64,000 bases of DNA from Euryodendron excelsum (lineage: Eukaryota; Streptophyta; Magnoliopsida; Ericales; Pentaphylacaceae): NCBI GenBank assembly GCA_033060915.1, contig CM065392.1, forward strand, positions 10,583,501 to 10,647,500, read 5' to 3'. Below the pieces are notes generated by a model. It saw only the letters and a list, made by a program, of their open reading frames with translations, was not told the origin of the DNA and ran no database searches. Below, one piece after another: positions 34,601-46,600 of the stretch. Numbering within the stretch: the stretch's first letter is position 1; the number at the start of each line of letters is the position of its first letter. The translations under genes were made by a program, and so were the position numbers.

Positions 34601-37600
34601 AGTCGCCACCTAACTTGATTAAGGTGAGTTGGGGCACCTAAAACTAAGTGTCAATCCGAAGATTAAACTTAGGGTTTTTTTGGAAAAGGTTTTGAAAACT
34701 CCCTCAAAAGAGGGTTTTTAAGGAAATAGGTTATTTGGCAACCTTTGGGAAGATTTAAGCCATTTCGGAAAATAACTTCATTTTGGTCATTTGAAAACAG
34801 AAATCTATGGTTCGGCGGTTGGTTACGTGTAGGAAAGATATCCTAAGATCATCACCTTACCCCGCCCTTTCGGTACCTACATGTCTAATCACCCTTTGTT
34901 CACTCACTAGAATAATCAGTTACCATTGTCCACTTAATATTCACTTTAGAATTTTGAAAATGGGGTTTGGTCATCACTTTTCGGATGGATGATGCATGAT
35001 GCAAGTTTGTGAAAGAAGTTTGAAAATGATAAAGGTTTTGAAAGAGTTTGAAATAAGAACTTTGAATTGATTAGAATTTTTGAAAAAGGGATTGGAGTTA
35101 GAATAAAAGTTATGACCGCACTATTTTAGGTTGTCTACGTATCTCATTTGGCGAGAATCAGGTCATTCGTAGTTCGGGCAAGAGCCCGATGAAAAAATAG
35201 GTGCATTAGGGCCTTTGGAAGGTTTAAAGACACTTTGGGCCTTTGGAAAAGTTTAAGACACTTTGAGATCTTTGAAAAAGTTTAAGACACTTTGAGGTCT
35301 TTGGAAGTTGAAGACCCTTTGTGGTCTTGGAGATTTTGACTTGAAATTGAATGGTGGAGTATTTTTAAAAGTGATTTTGGATCACCTTAAAGGAGTTTTG
35401 GAAAAAGGCTTTGTCATGACTCAAGAGAACTTGAAAGTGTTTTTGAAGTCTTGTTTTGAAAATCTTGAAGGAATGTTTTGATAAATTAGTTTTGGAGAGT
35501 GGTTTTTGAAAATGGCTAACGGCTTGGAATCCCAATATGGACAACCTTAAAGGTTATTCTTGATTTATCACTTGTCCTTGGAATCCATAACCATGAGAGG
35601 GCTAGGGACCCCTTTGGTTCGTGACCTTTTGAAAACGTTTTTGGAAATGCCTTGAAGATAGAGTGTAAGAATATTAGAAGAGTTTATGGAGTTGGGCTCT
35701 TGAAATCATGAGAGGGAAGTTTTGAAAAAATAGGTTATGAGGATAATTTGAAAGTTTGAATGGTCATTTAAAAAAAAAGGTTCAAGAGTTGGAACATTGA
35801 AGTGTACTAACCTAGGTAGGGTTAGCCTAGGGTTAGGGGTAACCTAAGGTTAACTAACTTGAGTTAGCTAACTAGGGTAGGGTTAACCTAAGATTAGGAT
35901 GACTTAAGGTTAGGTTAACCTAAGGTGAGTGAACTAGGGTCTAGTTAACCTAGGGTTAGACAACTAGGGTCAAGTTAACCTAGAGTTAGGTAACTAGGGT
36001 CAAGTTAACCTAGGGTTGGGTAACTAGGGTCAAGTTAACCTAGGGTTGGGTAACTAGGGTCAAGTTAACCTAGGGTTAGATTGTAGAATAGTTTTGAAAG
36101 TTGGTTTGATGCACTCTTGGAAAGAGTTTTGAAAAACAAAACATGTTATGCCATGGACCTTGGTTGGTAATCTTTTTGAATATCATTTTCATGAAAATTT
36201 TGACTCTAGCCAAGAGTATGGTTTATATGGTTGGTGTTTGGAAAACATTCCAAGAAAGGTTTCCTCATGGCCATTATAACCTTTATCTTGACAAGAGTGG
36301 AAATTTAAAAAATCAACAGAATAATGCCGATTTTTGGAAAATCATTTTTGATGCAAAGATAAAGAGAATGCATTTTTGAAAATTATCTTTTGAGAAGGAT
36401 TTTGGAAACTATTTTTCAAGGGAAACATTCCATCAAGAGAGGATTCATATGGCCAAACAAAAGGGAGACCATTCAAGAGAGGGTTCCATGGGGCCATTCC
36501 AACCACTATGCTTGAAAAAATGGAAATCTTGAAAATTAGAGAAATAGAAAGCAACCATTATACAAGTTAAAATACAATGATGCAAAAATGAAAGTTAGGG
36601 GGTTAGTAGGGGCTCTTCTAAGGCATAATTCTAAAATCCCATCCTAAACTTTAAGGGGCCAACTCTTGGAACAATTTTTGAAAGAAATATAAAGCTTGGA
36701 AATGGCATAAAATTAAGCATTGTGGAATATGATAATAAGCATAAAATGAAGCCAAGCACACACGACATGATCAAAATAGTAATATGTAAGGGGTCATGAT
36801 TCATATACAAGACTTTTAGGCTACACCACATAACCAAGGGGCTCCTATGCCATACCATCTTAAAGTAGGCTAGTTAGAGGTCCCCCTCCATGGTGGCTCT
36901 CACTTGCTTTTCTCTAGGCATTATCTAAGAGTTCTCTTGACTCAAGCATGCAAGAAAGGGGGGTTGAAGATGAGGATTAAAATAGAGAATAGCCTAAGTA
37001 GGCTAGGAGGGAGAAAAGAAGAGTGGGGGAGTGCACAAATGTAAAAGAGATACCACCTTTTGCCTTCAACACACTTGTAGTCTTCAATGGATGTCTTAAT
37101 TGGAGCTTGAGTGACTTCAAGAGGACTTGAGGGGCTGGAGTGGAGTGTGTAAGTGTGTATGAGACTTTGTATATGGAGTGTATGGGCTTGGGAGAGGTAA
37201 AATCTAGCCTAAATGTTAGAGGGGTGGAATATATGTAAGGATTCGAGTTTCTAAAGTGATTTTAGTAGAACTTCGCATCAATTTCGGACCTCGAATATGC
37301 AAAGGGGGAGGCCTCTATTTATAGGCAATCTGGAACTGATCTGGCACATGTACTATATGCGTCTGGTCAAAATTTGGCCGTGCACATGTAAGACATGCTC
37401 AGGTACTGTTCCATTGCTAGAATGACACGCGGCACCCCATGTACTGGATAAATCTCGACTGTTGATCGAAAGTTGGTCGATCTGATCAAAATTTAAGCGC
37501 ATGTAGCATACGCTCCATCACCGGGAAGATTCATCCAAACTTTGCCTCAATAATTGAGTTAATCGGGAAGGTTTCAAGAGAATCGGTCGCACTCGGGATA

Positions 37601-40600
37601 TTCTCCCAAGGCTTCCAGTGAACTTTCATGTTTTTGAAGAGTTTGAATGGTATTTGGAAGTGTGAGATATTGTCTCGAAAAATGTGCATAAAAGGACACT
37701 TTTGTGAAGCGTCTGTGGTACGCTCTAAGGGTGTTTGAAAGTGGCTGTTTTCGTGCCTTATGATCGCGGCCTTCTGAAAGCGATCTCATCGATCGGACCG
37801 TACCGATGGAGAGTACTCTGGAAATACTTTTGGGAATTCTCAGATTTACGCATTTCTCAAGTCATTTGACGACTCGTTTTAATCAGGGAATTGGAGAAAA
37901 AGTCAACCTTGGCGGAGCGTCTGCGAGACGCTCCAGGGGTTGCTGAAAGTTGTAATTTTCGCACCGTACGATGGAGGGTTTCAAGAAGAGGGAAGGCTAT
38001 CATTTCCCTTTACTTCCCCTTCTTATTAGGGTAGTCACTTCCCTTACCTTTCCCTTCCACTTCTGAACATTACAAAGTTTTCCTTCCTTCTCTTTTGTTA
38101 GGAATTCTCACAATAATTTAGTAAGTATGAGTGATAGAAAAATGATAACTAAAATAAATCAAAGCACGCAAAAGAAAAATGACACCAGTATTTAAGTGGT
38201 TTCGTAAGATTGTAAAATCATGCCTACGTCCACAAGGCACGATTCTGTATCCTTTATTATTGAGAAAAATTGAGAATGACGATACAATACTCAAGTTTAA
38301 TATCCCAAACCCAAACCCATAAATCTTTGTACACGTGTCTCAACTAAGGTCTGTTTGGATGGAGGGGAAGTGAAATGAAGAAGTGTGTTAGTTAGGAGGC
38401 GAAAGGAAGGAAGGAAGGAGAAGGGAAGGGAAGGGAAGGGAAGAGAAGTACCCTTATTCTTGTTTGGCTAACCAAGAGGGAAGAGAGAGTGACTTTCCCT
38501 TCTTCTTGTTCTGTTTAACAATAATTAGTAAAGGGAAGGGAGGTGTATAATGCTATTTTACTATTATATGTTAAATCGTTTAGGGACGTGGATTTGCCTT
38601 TTGTTATGATTGACCTAATTTGTCCAACTATAACTATAGGTTAATTTTTTAAGTATGTCAATACTGCATACAAGTTTAAAGCGATAAAGTAAACAGACAA
38701 GGCACACAGTATTTTTGCGTGGAAACCCTTTACCAAGGAAAAAAACCACAGGTCACTCACAGTCTCTAACATACTCAAAACTATAAACCTTGAATAGTTT
38801 CAAGAATAAACTTACTACCTAACCGGTTAACCCACAATTGTGGTAGAAGTCTCAAATTTGTTCACTAGACCCCACGATACATCGTTCTCCCATGCTATTG
38901 ACATTAACCTTTGGAATTAGCCAAAGACGAAATGTGTGAAGTTTACCAGCAAGAAAAAACACTCCAATATCTAGAAAACACAATAAAGCTTTTTGAATAG
39001 CTATATTATCTCTCTAATATGTGCATCTCAATTATGAAGCCTTCAAAGCCTTTATATAAAGGTTGGAGTATTTGCAGAGTTTGGCTCGAATTAAGAATCC
39101 CATAGAACAAGTTTACCTATGAGAACTCGAAGTATAACTTGAAATTTGAAACTCTAATCCGTTCGTTCGGACCCTCTGGTCAGGGGTTCAAACGCCTTGA
39201 CGGTTTGAACACCTTGGATGGCCATTCAAATACACAATGAACATAAATGCGTAGATCTCGAAAAGTTATATGAAATCAATATATTATGGACCTCGATAGC
39301 ACTTTTGGTTTGAGTGATATGACCTTTTAAAGTTTTAGCTCTGCATGCTTCATCAACTTGTACTTTAGCTTCAATAGTTTGTACTCTGACAGCATTAACT
39401 TGAAACTTCTTCTAAATTGGTCTAAATACAACTTAAAACTCAATTACAACCAAAGTGCTTTTGTCCATAGAATATGCCAACACTAAAAAATAACAATCTC
39501 CCTCTTTGGCAATTCCGTTGTCGCGCCTCAATTTTTAGGGTGTCCAAGGTCCTTTCGGCTCGGAGACCCTAAAGCACGAAACTCTGTCACTAGAACTCAT
39601 CCTCTTAGAAGGACAAGTGCGATTAGGTTTGAAAATTGATTTGACTAAGGGCTTTTCAGAAAAATAGGAGTCGCCACCTAACTTGATTAAGGTGAGTTGG
39701 GGCACCTAAAACTAAGTGTTAATCCGAAGATTAAACTTAGGGTTTTTTTGGAAAAGGTTTTGAAAACTCCCTCAAAAGAGGGTTTTTAAGGAAATAGGTT
39801 ATTTGGCAACCTTTGGGAAGATTTAAGCCATTTCGGAAAATAACTTCATTTTGGTCATTTGAAAACAGAAATCTATGGTTCGGCGGTTGGTTACGTGTAG
39901 GGAAGATATCCTAAGATCATCACTTTACCCCGCCCTTTCGGTACCTACATGTCTAATCACCCTTTGTTCACTCACTAGAATAATCAGTTACCATTGTCCA
40001 CTTAATATTCACTTTAGAATTTTGAAAATGGGGTTTGGTCATCACTTTTCGGATGGATGATGCATGATGCAAGTTTGTGAAAGAAGTTTGAAAATGATAA
40101 AGGTTTTGAAAGAGTTTGAAATAGGAACTTTGAATTGATTAGAATTTTTGAAAAAGGGATTGGAGTTAGAATAAAAGTTATGACCGCACTATTTTAGGTT
40201 GTCTACGTATCTCATTTGGCGAGAATCAGGTCATTCGTAGTTCGGGCAAGAGCCCGATGAAAAATAGGTGCATTAGGGCCTTTGGAAGGTTTAAAGACAC
40301 TTTGGGCCTTTGGAAAAGTTTAAGACACTTTGAGATCTTTGAAAAAGTTTAAGACACTTTGAGGTCTTTGGAAGTTGAAGACCCTTTGTGGTCTTGGAGA
40401 TTTTGACTTGAAATTGAATGGTGGAGTATTTTTAAAAGTGATTTTGGATCACCTTAAAGGAGTTTTGGAAAAAGGCTTTGTCATGACTCAAGAGAACTTG
40501 AAAGTGTTTTTGAAGTCTTGTTTTGAAAATCTTGAAGGAATGTTTTGATAAATTAGTTTTGGAGAGTGGTTTTTGAAAATGGCTAACGGCTTGGAATCCC

Positions 40601-43600
40601 AATATGGACAACCTTAAAGGTTATTCTTGATTTATCACTTGTCCTTGGAATCCATAACCATGAGAGGGCTAGGGACCCCTTTGGTTCGTGACCTTTTGAA
40701 AACGTTTTTGGAAATGCCTTGAAGATAGAGTGTAAGAATATTAGAAGAGTTTATGGAGTTGGGCTCTTGAAATCATGAGAGGGAAGTTTTGAAAAAATAG
40801 GTTATGAGGATAATTTGAAAGTTTGAATGGTCATTTAAAAAAAAAGGTTCAAGAGTTGGAACATTGAAGTGTACTAACCTAGGTAGGGTTAGCCTAGGGT
40901 TTAGGGGTAACCTAAGGTTAACTAACTTGAGTTAGCTAACTAGGGTAGGGTTAACCTAAGATTAGGATGACTTAAGGTTAGGTTAACCTAAGGTGAGTGA
41001 ACTAGGGTCTAGTTAACCTAGGGTTAGACAACTAGGGTCAAGTTAACCTAGAGTTAGGTAACTAGGGTCAAGTTAACCTAGGGTTGGGTAACTAGGGTCA
41101 AGTTAACCTAGGGTTGGGTAACTAGGGTCAAGTTAACCTAGGGTTAGATTGTAGAATAGTTTTGAAAGTTGGTTTGATGCACTCTTGGAAAGAGTTTTGA
41201 AAAACAAAACATGTTATGCCATGGACCTTGGTTGGTAATCTTTTTGAATATCATTTTCATGAAAATTTTGACTCTAGCCAAGAGTATGGTTTATATGGTT
41301 GGTGTTTGGAAAACATTCCAAGAAAGGTTTCCTCATGGCCATTATAACCTTTATCTTGACAAGAGTGGAAATTTAAAAAATCAACAGAATAATGCCGATT
41401 TTTGGAAAATCATTTTTGATGCAAAGATAAAGAGAATGCATTTTTGAAAATTATCTTTTGAGAAGGATTTTTGGAAACTATTTTTCAAGGGAAACATTCC
41501 ATCAAGAGAGGATTCATATGGCCAAACAAAAGGGAGACCATTCAAGAGAGGGTTCCATGGGGCCATTCCAACCACTATGCTTGAAAAAATGGAAATCTTG
41601 AAAATTAGAGAAATAGAAAGCAACCATTATACAAGTTAAAATACAATGATGCAAAAATGAAAGTTAGGGGGTTAGTAGGGGCTCTTCTAAGGCATAATTC
41701 TAAAATCCCATCCTAAACTTTAAGGGGCCAACTCTTGGAACAATTTTTGAAAGAAATATAAAGCTTGGAAATGGCATAAAATTAAGCATTGTGGAATATG
41801 ATAATAAGCATAAAATGAAGCCAAGCACACACGACATGATCAAAATAGTAATATGTAAGGGGTCATGATTCATATACAAGACTTTTAGGCTACACCACAT
41901 AACCAAGGGGCTCCTATGCCATACCATCTTAAAGTAGGCTAGTTAGAGGTCCCCCTCCATGGTGGCTCTCACTTGCTTTTCTCTAGGCATTATCTAAGAG
42001 TCCTCTTGACTCAAGCATGCAAGAAAGGGGGGTTGAAGATGAGGATTAAAATAGAGAATAGCCTAAGTAGGCTAGGAGGGAGAAAAGAAGAGTGGGGGAG
42101 TGCACAAATGTAAAAGAGATACCACCTTTTGCCTTCAACACACTTGTAGTCTTCAATGGATGTCTTAATTGGAGCTTGAGTGACTTCAAGAGGACTTGAG
42201 GGGCTGGAGTGGAGTGTGTAAGTGTGTATGAGACTTTGTATATGGAGTGTATGGGCTTGGGAGAGGTAAAATCTAGCCTAAATGTTAGAGGGGTGGAATA
42301 TATGTAAGGATTCGAGTTTCTAAAGTGATTTTAGTAGAACTTCGCATCAATTTCGGACCTCGAATATGCAAAGGGGGAGGCCTCTATTTATAGGCAATCT
42401 GGAACTGATCTGGCACATGTACTATATGCGTCTGGTCAAAATTTGGCCGTGCACATGTAAGACATGCTCAGGTACTGTTCCATTGCTAGAATGACACGCG
42501 GCACCCCATGTACTGGATAAATCTCGACTGTTGATCGAAAGTTGGTCGATCTGATCAAAATTTAAGCGCATGTAGCATACGCTCCATCACCGGGAAGATT
42601 CATCCAAACTTTGCCTCAATAATTGAGTTAATCGGGAAGGTTTCAAGAGAATCGGTCGCACTCGGGATATTCTCCCAAGGCTTCCAGTGAACTTTCATGT
42701 TTTTGAAGAGTTTGAATGGTATTTGGAAGTGTGAGATATTGTCTCGAAAAATGTGCATAAAAGGACACTTTTGTGAAGCGTCTGTGGTACGCTCTAAGGG
42801 TGTTTGAAAGTGGCTGTTTTCGTGCCTTATGATCGCGGCCTTCTGAAAGCGATCTCATCGATCGGACCGTACCGATGGAGAGTACTCTGGAAATACTTTT
42901 GGGAATTCTCAGATTTACGCATTTCTCAAGTCATTTGACGACTCGTTTTAATCAGGGAATTGGAGAAAAAGTCAACCTTGGCGGAGCGTCTGCGAGACGC
43001 TCCAGGGGTTGCTGAAAGTTGTAATTTTCGCACCGTACGATGGAGGGTTTCAAGAAGTGATCTATCCGATCGAGCCGTGTCGATGGAAAGATTTATGAAC
43101 GAGTTTTCGAAAATTCTCTGATTTACGCATTTTTCAAGTCAGTCGACGGTGCGTTATAGCCAGGGAATCGGGAGAAAAAATAATTTAGGCGGAGCGTCTG
43201 CGAGATGCTCCAGGAGACTTTTATCGAGTCGTGAGCGTTTAATGTCGTAGGGTCCTCCTTGGGTTAAACAAGGGTGTATGGTGAAAATCCTTTGCTTGAA
43301 ATCCCAGGATCGGTGCTGTTTCGGGACATATTTGGATTGCCAGGGGCAAGATGGTCATTTTGGTCAAGATTGGCTGGAAATGGTTAGGAATGGTTAGATG
43401 TGTTCTGTTAAGCGTTTAGGGTTGTTCAGGGACGGTTTTGGGAGGGTCTTTTACCGTTTGGCGGAGTTGCTGAGGTGTTCAGGGGCAAAACGATCATTTT
43501 GACTGGAGTGGGCCGGAATAGGATCGAATTTGGACTAAATGGCGTGCAGGGGCCGCTTAATGGTTTAACAACATTTTGGAAGGATGGACTTATCGTTTTG

Positions 43601-46600
43601 AGGGATTTTGAACTTTCCCAAAACGTGCCTGGAGGCCTAAGGGGCGGGTTTGGTCATTTTTCACCGAGTCGGGCTAGCAGGCGCCGGTGTTGACCTAGGT
43701 GTTGGTTTCCGAGACCGCCCAGTCTCGGAAAATTACCTATGCGGTGCTAGTCTCTAAGAACGCCCGGTTTTAGAGAGCTACCTGTAAGAGTGGTGTTGGT
43801 TCCTGAGAATGCCTGGTCCCAGAAAATTACCTGAAAGGGTGGTGTTGGTCTCTGAGAACGGCTGGTCTCGGAGAGCTACCAAATGACGGACATTCTACAT
43901 TGGCGGGCTAGTAGGCGCCAGAAGTAAACCATCTGAAACTTAATGAGGTGTTGGTCCCCAAGATCACCCGATCCTGAGAAGCTACCTGGATGGAGTTGGT
44001 TTCCACGACCGCCTGGTTTAGAAAGCTGCTTGAAATAATGGTGCTTATGGTTCCAACGGGTCTTTGTGGGCCCGAGAAGCGACCAATTGATTGGATTGGA
44101 GATTGATAGGCTCATCCTGAACCTACATGTGTTGCGATGTTAGAAAACTGAGCCCGGTCAGGCCGGAGATTGCCGAGCGGGCAAAAATGAGGTTCTTACA
44201 TCTGTGACAAAACACAAAATAACAAATACATTCAAATGACTCAAACAAATAGAAAGCTATGTTTGAAGAAGTCACTTGTATACCTGTCTATCTGCACATC
44301 ACTTAAACAACGAACTGGTGAAACAACCAATATAAATCAATAGACCATGTTAACAAATAAATTTCTCTCCGTCACATGTATACATCATCTCTCTCCTTTT
44401 AGTACAATATGATTTAAACCCTATATTTCTTCTCCCCATTTTTGTTAGGAATTGAGAAAGAATATCAAATATAATTCATTTTAATGATAATAGGATAATC
44501 AGAAAAAGAAGGGAATGAATATGACATATGCAGGAGGGATCTTAAACACACCCAAAAAATAAAATAAAATAAGGTTATTATCAAGGAACAAAATTTCTAT
44601 TTGTTTCCATCGAATCGGCCGAAACGTTTCCGTTTCCTAAGAGACCGAAACGAAACACTAATAGAATAACAAAATACTATTATTACGATCAATATATACC
44701 AGAACATAGAAAAATACACCAAAATACAACGATATATACTGAAACAATAAGCTGTATTAACTCAAATTTAAAATTTTTATTAATGTTGTAGAATTTTCAT
44801 ACAAAAGATTATATTTTACTATTTTAATATTTGTCACTTTTAAAATGTCTTCTAAACATTCCGAAACTTTTCTGAAATGTTTTCGAAATGTTTTCGTTTT
44901 CGAGCCAACCGAAACGACCTCTCGAAACGAAATTTTGATTCTTGGTTATTATGTAAATTATCATATCCTTAATAGTGTCCATGTACAAAATCATATAAAT
45001 CAAATAATGTCCATAGGTTAATTAAACTTGGTACATAAACTAACGTGAAAATCTAGGTTCTTTATCTCAAGATGACGAGATTCATAAAAATAATCCAAAT
45101 GGGTGTATATGGTGAACTCGCAAATACAAGACTTGAGTATAAAACAATAGTAGTAATAAATACTAATAAAATTATTCAAATTCTAGATCAATTCACACTA
45201 CTAGAAGTTAAACCTAATCCTGTTTGAAGAATACTTAATGAAATCTCCCCCTCAATTTGATAATGCCAACCACATTCATAGTTATCCTTTTGCATTAGAA
45301 TTTTCTTTTGTCCTTGCAGTCACGTGGTGGCTTTCACTCTGTTGAATATGATAGCCTTTCTATGATTTTACCCATAGGGTGCATATTTTGATATACATTC
45401 ATGGTGACTTTCACATATATTCATAGGTAGCCCTTTCCATTATGCGATTTTTTTTCTTTCTTTTTTTTTGGCCATCGGCATAAGGTAATAATGGGAGATG
45501 AAACATGATTTTTGGTCAATCTAGAATGCGATTTTTTCTTAGAACATGAGAATAATTCAAAACTTCAAATTAATAAAACACACATACATGTTTCAATCAA
45601 GTCAATCACACCAAGTGTGCACAATGAGCACTAGGTTTATAGTAATGAAAAATATCACTCGAAACTAAGAGTAAAGGATTAAACCTTAGTTATGCATACT
45701 AGTTCTAGACTAACACAAATAGCATCATTCTTATCATATGAAATTAAGCACAGATGCCATGAAACCATCAATTATGCATAATCATAAAAATCTTTTTGGA
45801 TTTTTTATTTATTTCTAAATTTTTTTGGTAATTTTCAATATCAAAATCAATATAAAAAAAAATGATCATAGCAATACAACAAACAAATAAGAACCAAATA
45901 ACTTTCATGCTATGTCACAATCACGACCCTTTTCAGAAAGGTAACCCCTATAGACTTTCTAGGGGTATTCAATGTATCCAGATAGTCCTAAACCAAATAG
46001 TCCTAATCTTAGGATTATCATTTATCACATGGTTCTTTGGTCTTAATGCAAAGTGTATTCAATTGTATCATAATGACCCTAACCTGATCATCTAGTTGCG
46101 TAAAATAATTTCAAAGTTTTTCATGCATATAACTCCTAGAAATATTCCATACAGTTGGGCTTAATATGACCAGTAACACCACAATGATGACAGTAAGGAA
46201 TAAATTTATCAAAAAAATGTACTTGTGAAGGACAACCATTTGGACGTGTAGGAGGTCCTTTCAAACGGGGTGCGAATGGCTGTACAAAACAAATTTTTTC
46301 CGCAACTCTTCAGCAATATGGCCTGGTGGAACAAACTTTCTTTCTTTGGAGTTTAATGTGCCATCAAAACCAATACCATCTTTGCTATCTGCTTTTCTTT
46401 GAATGCTCCAAATATGATCTACCTTCTTTGAAGCTGCATTCATCTTCTCAAGAGTAGTATTAGCAGATAAATTCAGACTCAAGTGTCGATACCTTTCCCT
46501 TTACCCCATTAATGGTCTCAACAAGTGTTTGTTTCTCTTTTTGAATTGATCTGTTGGATGTAATCAGGCTCTCAGGAACTGCAAAATCTGATAATTTAAA

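Larger units (their letters stand above)
32921..37988 (+). repeat. tandem duplication unit, copy 1 (5,068 bp)
   Basis: Starts AGGGAAGGCTATCATTTCCC and is followed directly by copy 2. About ten differences were noticed by eye (single-base indels and substitutions), so identity is near 99.8%. The break joins ...TTCAAGAAG to AGGGAAGG...; the outer ends read ACAAG|AGGG and GAAG|TGAT, so the join has AAG microhomology. The unit contains a MITE-like segment, a minus-strand copia LTR and the first 3.5 kb of a very long LTR. Because it cuts across element borders, it is a segmental duplication and not a transposition. Confidence 0.95.
34451..37988 (+). mobile_element. very long LTR, 3'-truncated copy produced by the duplication
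   Basis: Begins TGTCGCGCCTC after TCCGT. It matches the first 3.5 kb of the LTR at 39519-44200 and stops at the duplication junction, not at an element end. Confidence 0.8.
37989..43057 (+). repeat. tandem duplication unit, copy 2 (5,069 bp)
   Basis: Direct head-to-tail copy of 32921-37988 at an offset of 5,068 bp. Differences seen include GGCAACC/GGCTAACC, AGTTTTACC/AGTTTACC, AAGTGTCAA/AAGTGTTAA, CACCTTACC/CACTTTACC and AAGAGTTCT/AAGAGTCCT. Such closeness implies a very recent event or an assembly artefact. Confidence 0.95.
39519..44200 (+). mobile_element. 4,682-bp solo LTR
   Basis: Begins TGTCGCGCCTC, ends GAGGTTCTTACA (TG...CA) and is flanked by TCCGT (39514-39518) and TCTGT (44201-44205), a 5-bp target duplication with one change. 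No internal region or second complete LTR follows, so it appears to be a solo LTR. LTRs this long are known mainly from Tat/Ogre-type Ty3/gypsy elements; the lineage is inferred from length only. It interrupts the minus-strand Sirevirus-like remnant. It carries several tandem repeat blocks and hairpins and has no protein-coding similarity. Confidence 0.72.

Noticed and set aside
35800..36085. Interstitial telomere
   Set aside because: Units are 30-bp minisatellite repeats with CTAGGGTT, not tandem TTTAGGG heptamers.
36143..36858. Open frames of 70-78 codons in the long LTR, repeated in the second copy
   Set aside because: Their conservation is explained by the recent duplication of the DNA; no protein similarity.
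32921..43057. The two 5-kb copies as LTRs of a single element
   Set aside because: They are directly adjacent with no interior, lack TG...CA ends and target duplications at their borders, and cut across other elements.
43690..44065. CRISPR-like array of hairpin repeats
   Set aside because: Degenerate adjacent units without unique spacers, inside a plant LTR.
45862..46095. 77-codon plus-strand frame as a gene
   Set aside because: Lies antisense within the copia remnant between pol and gag; no domain recognised.
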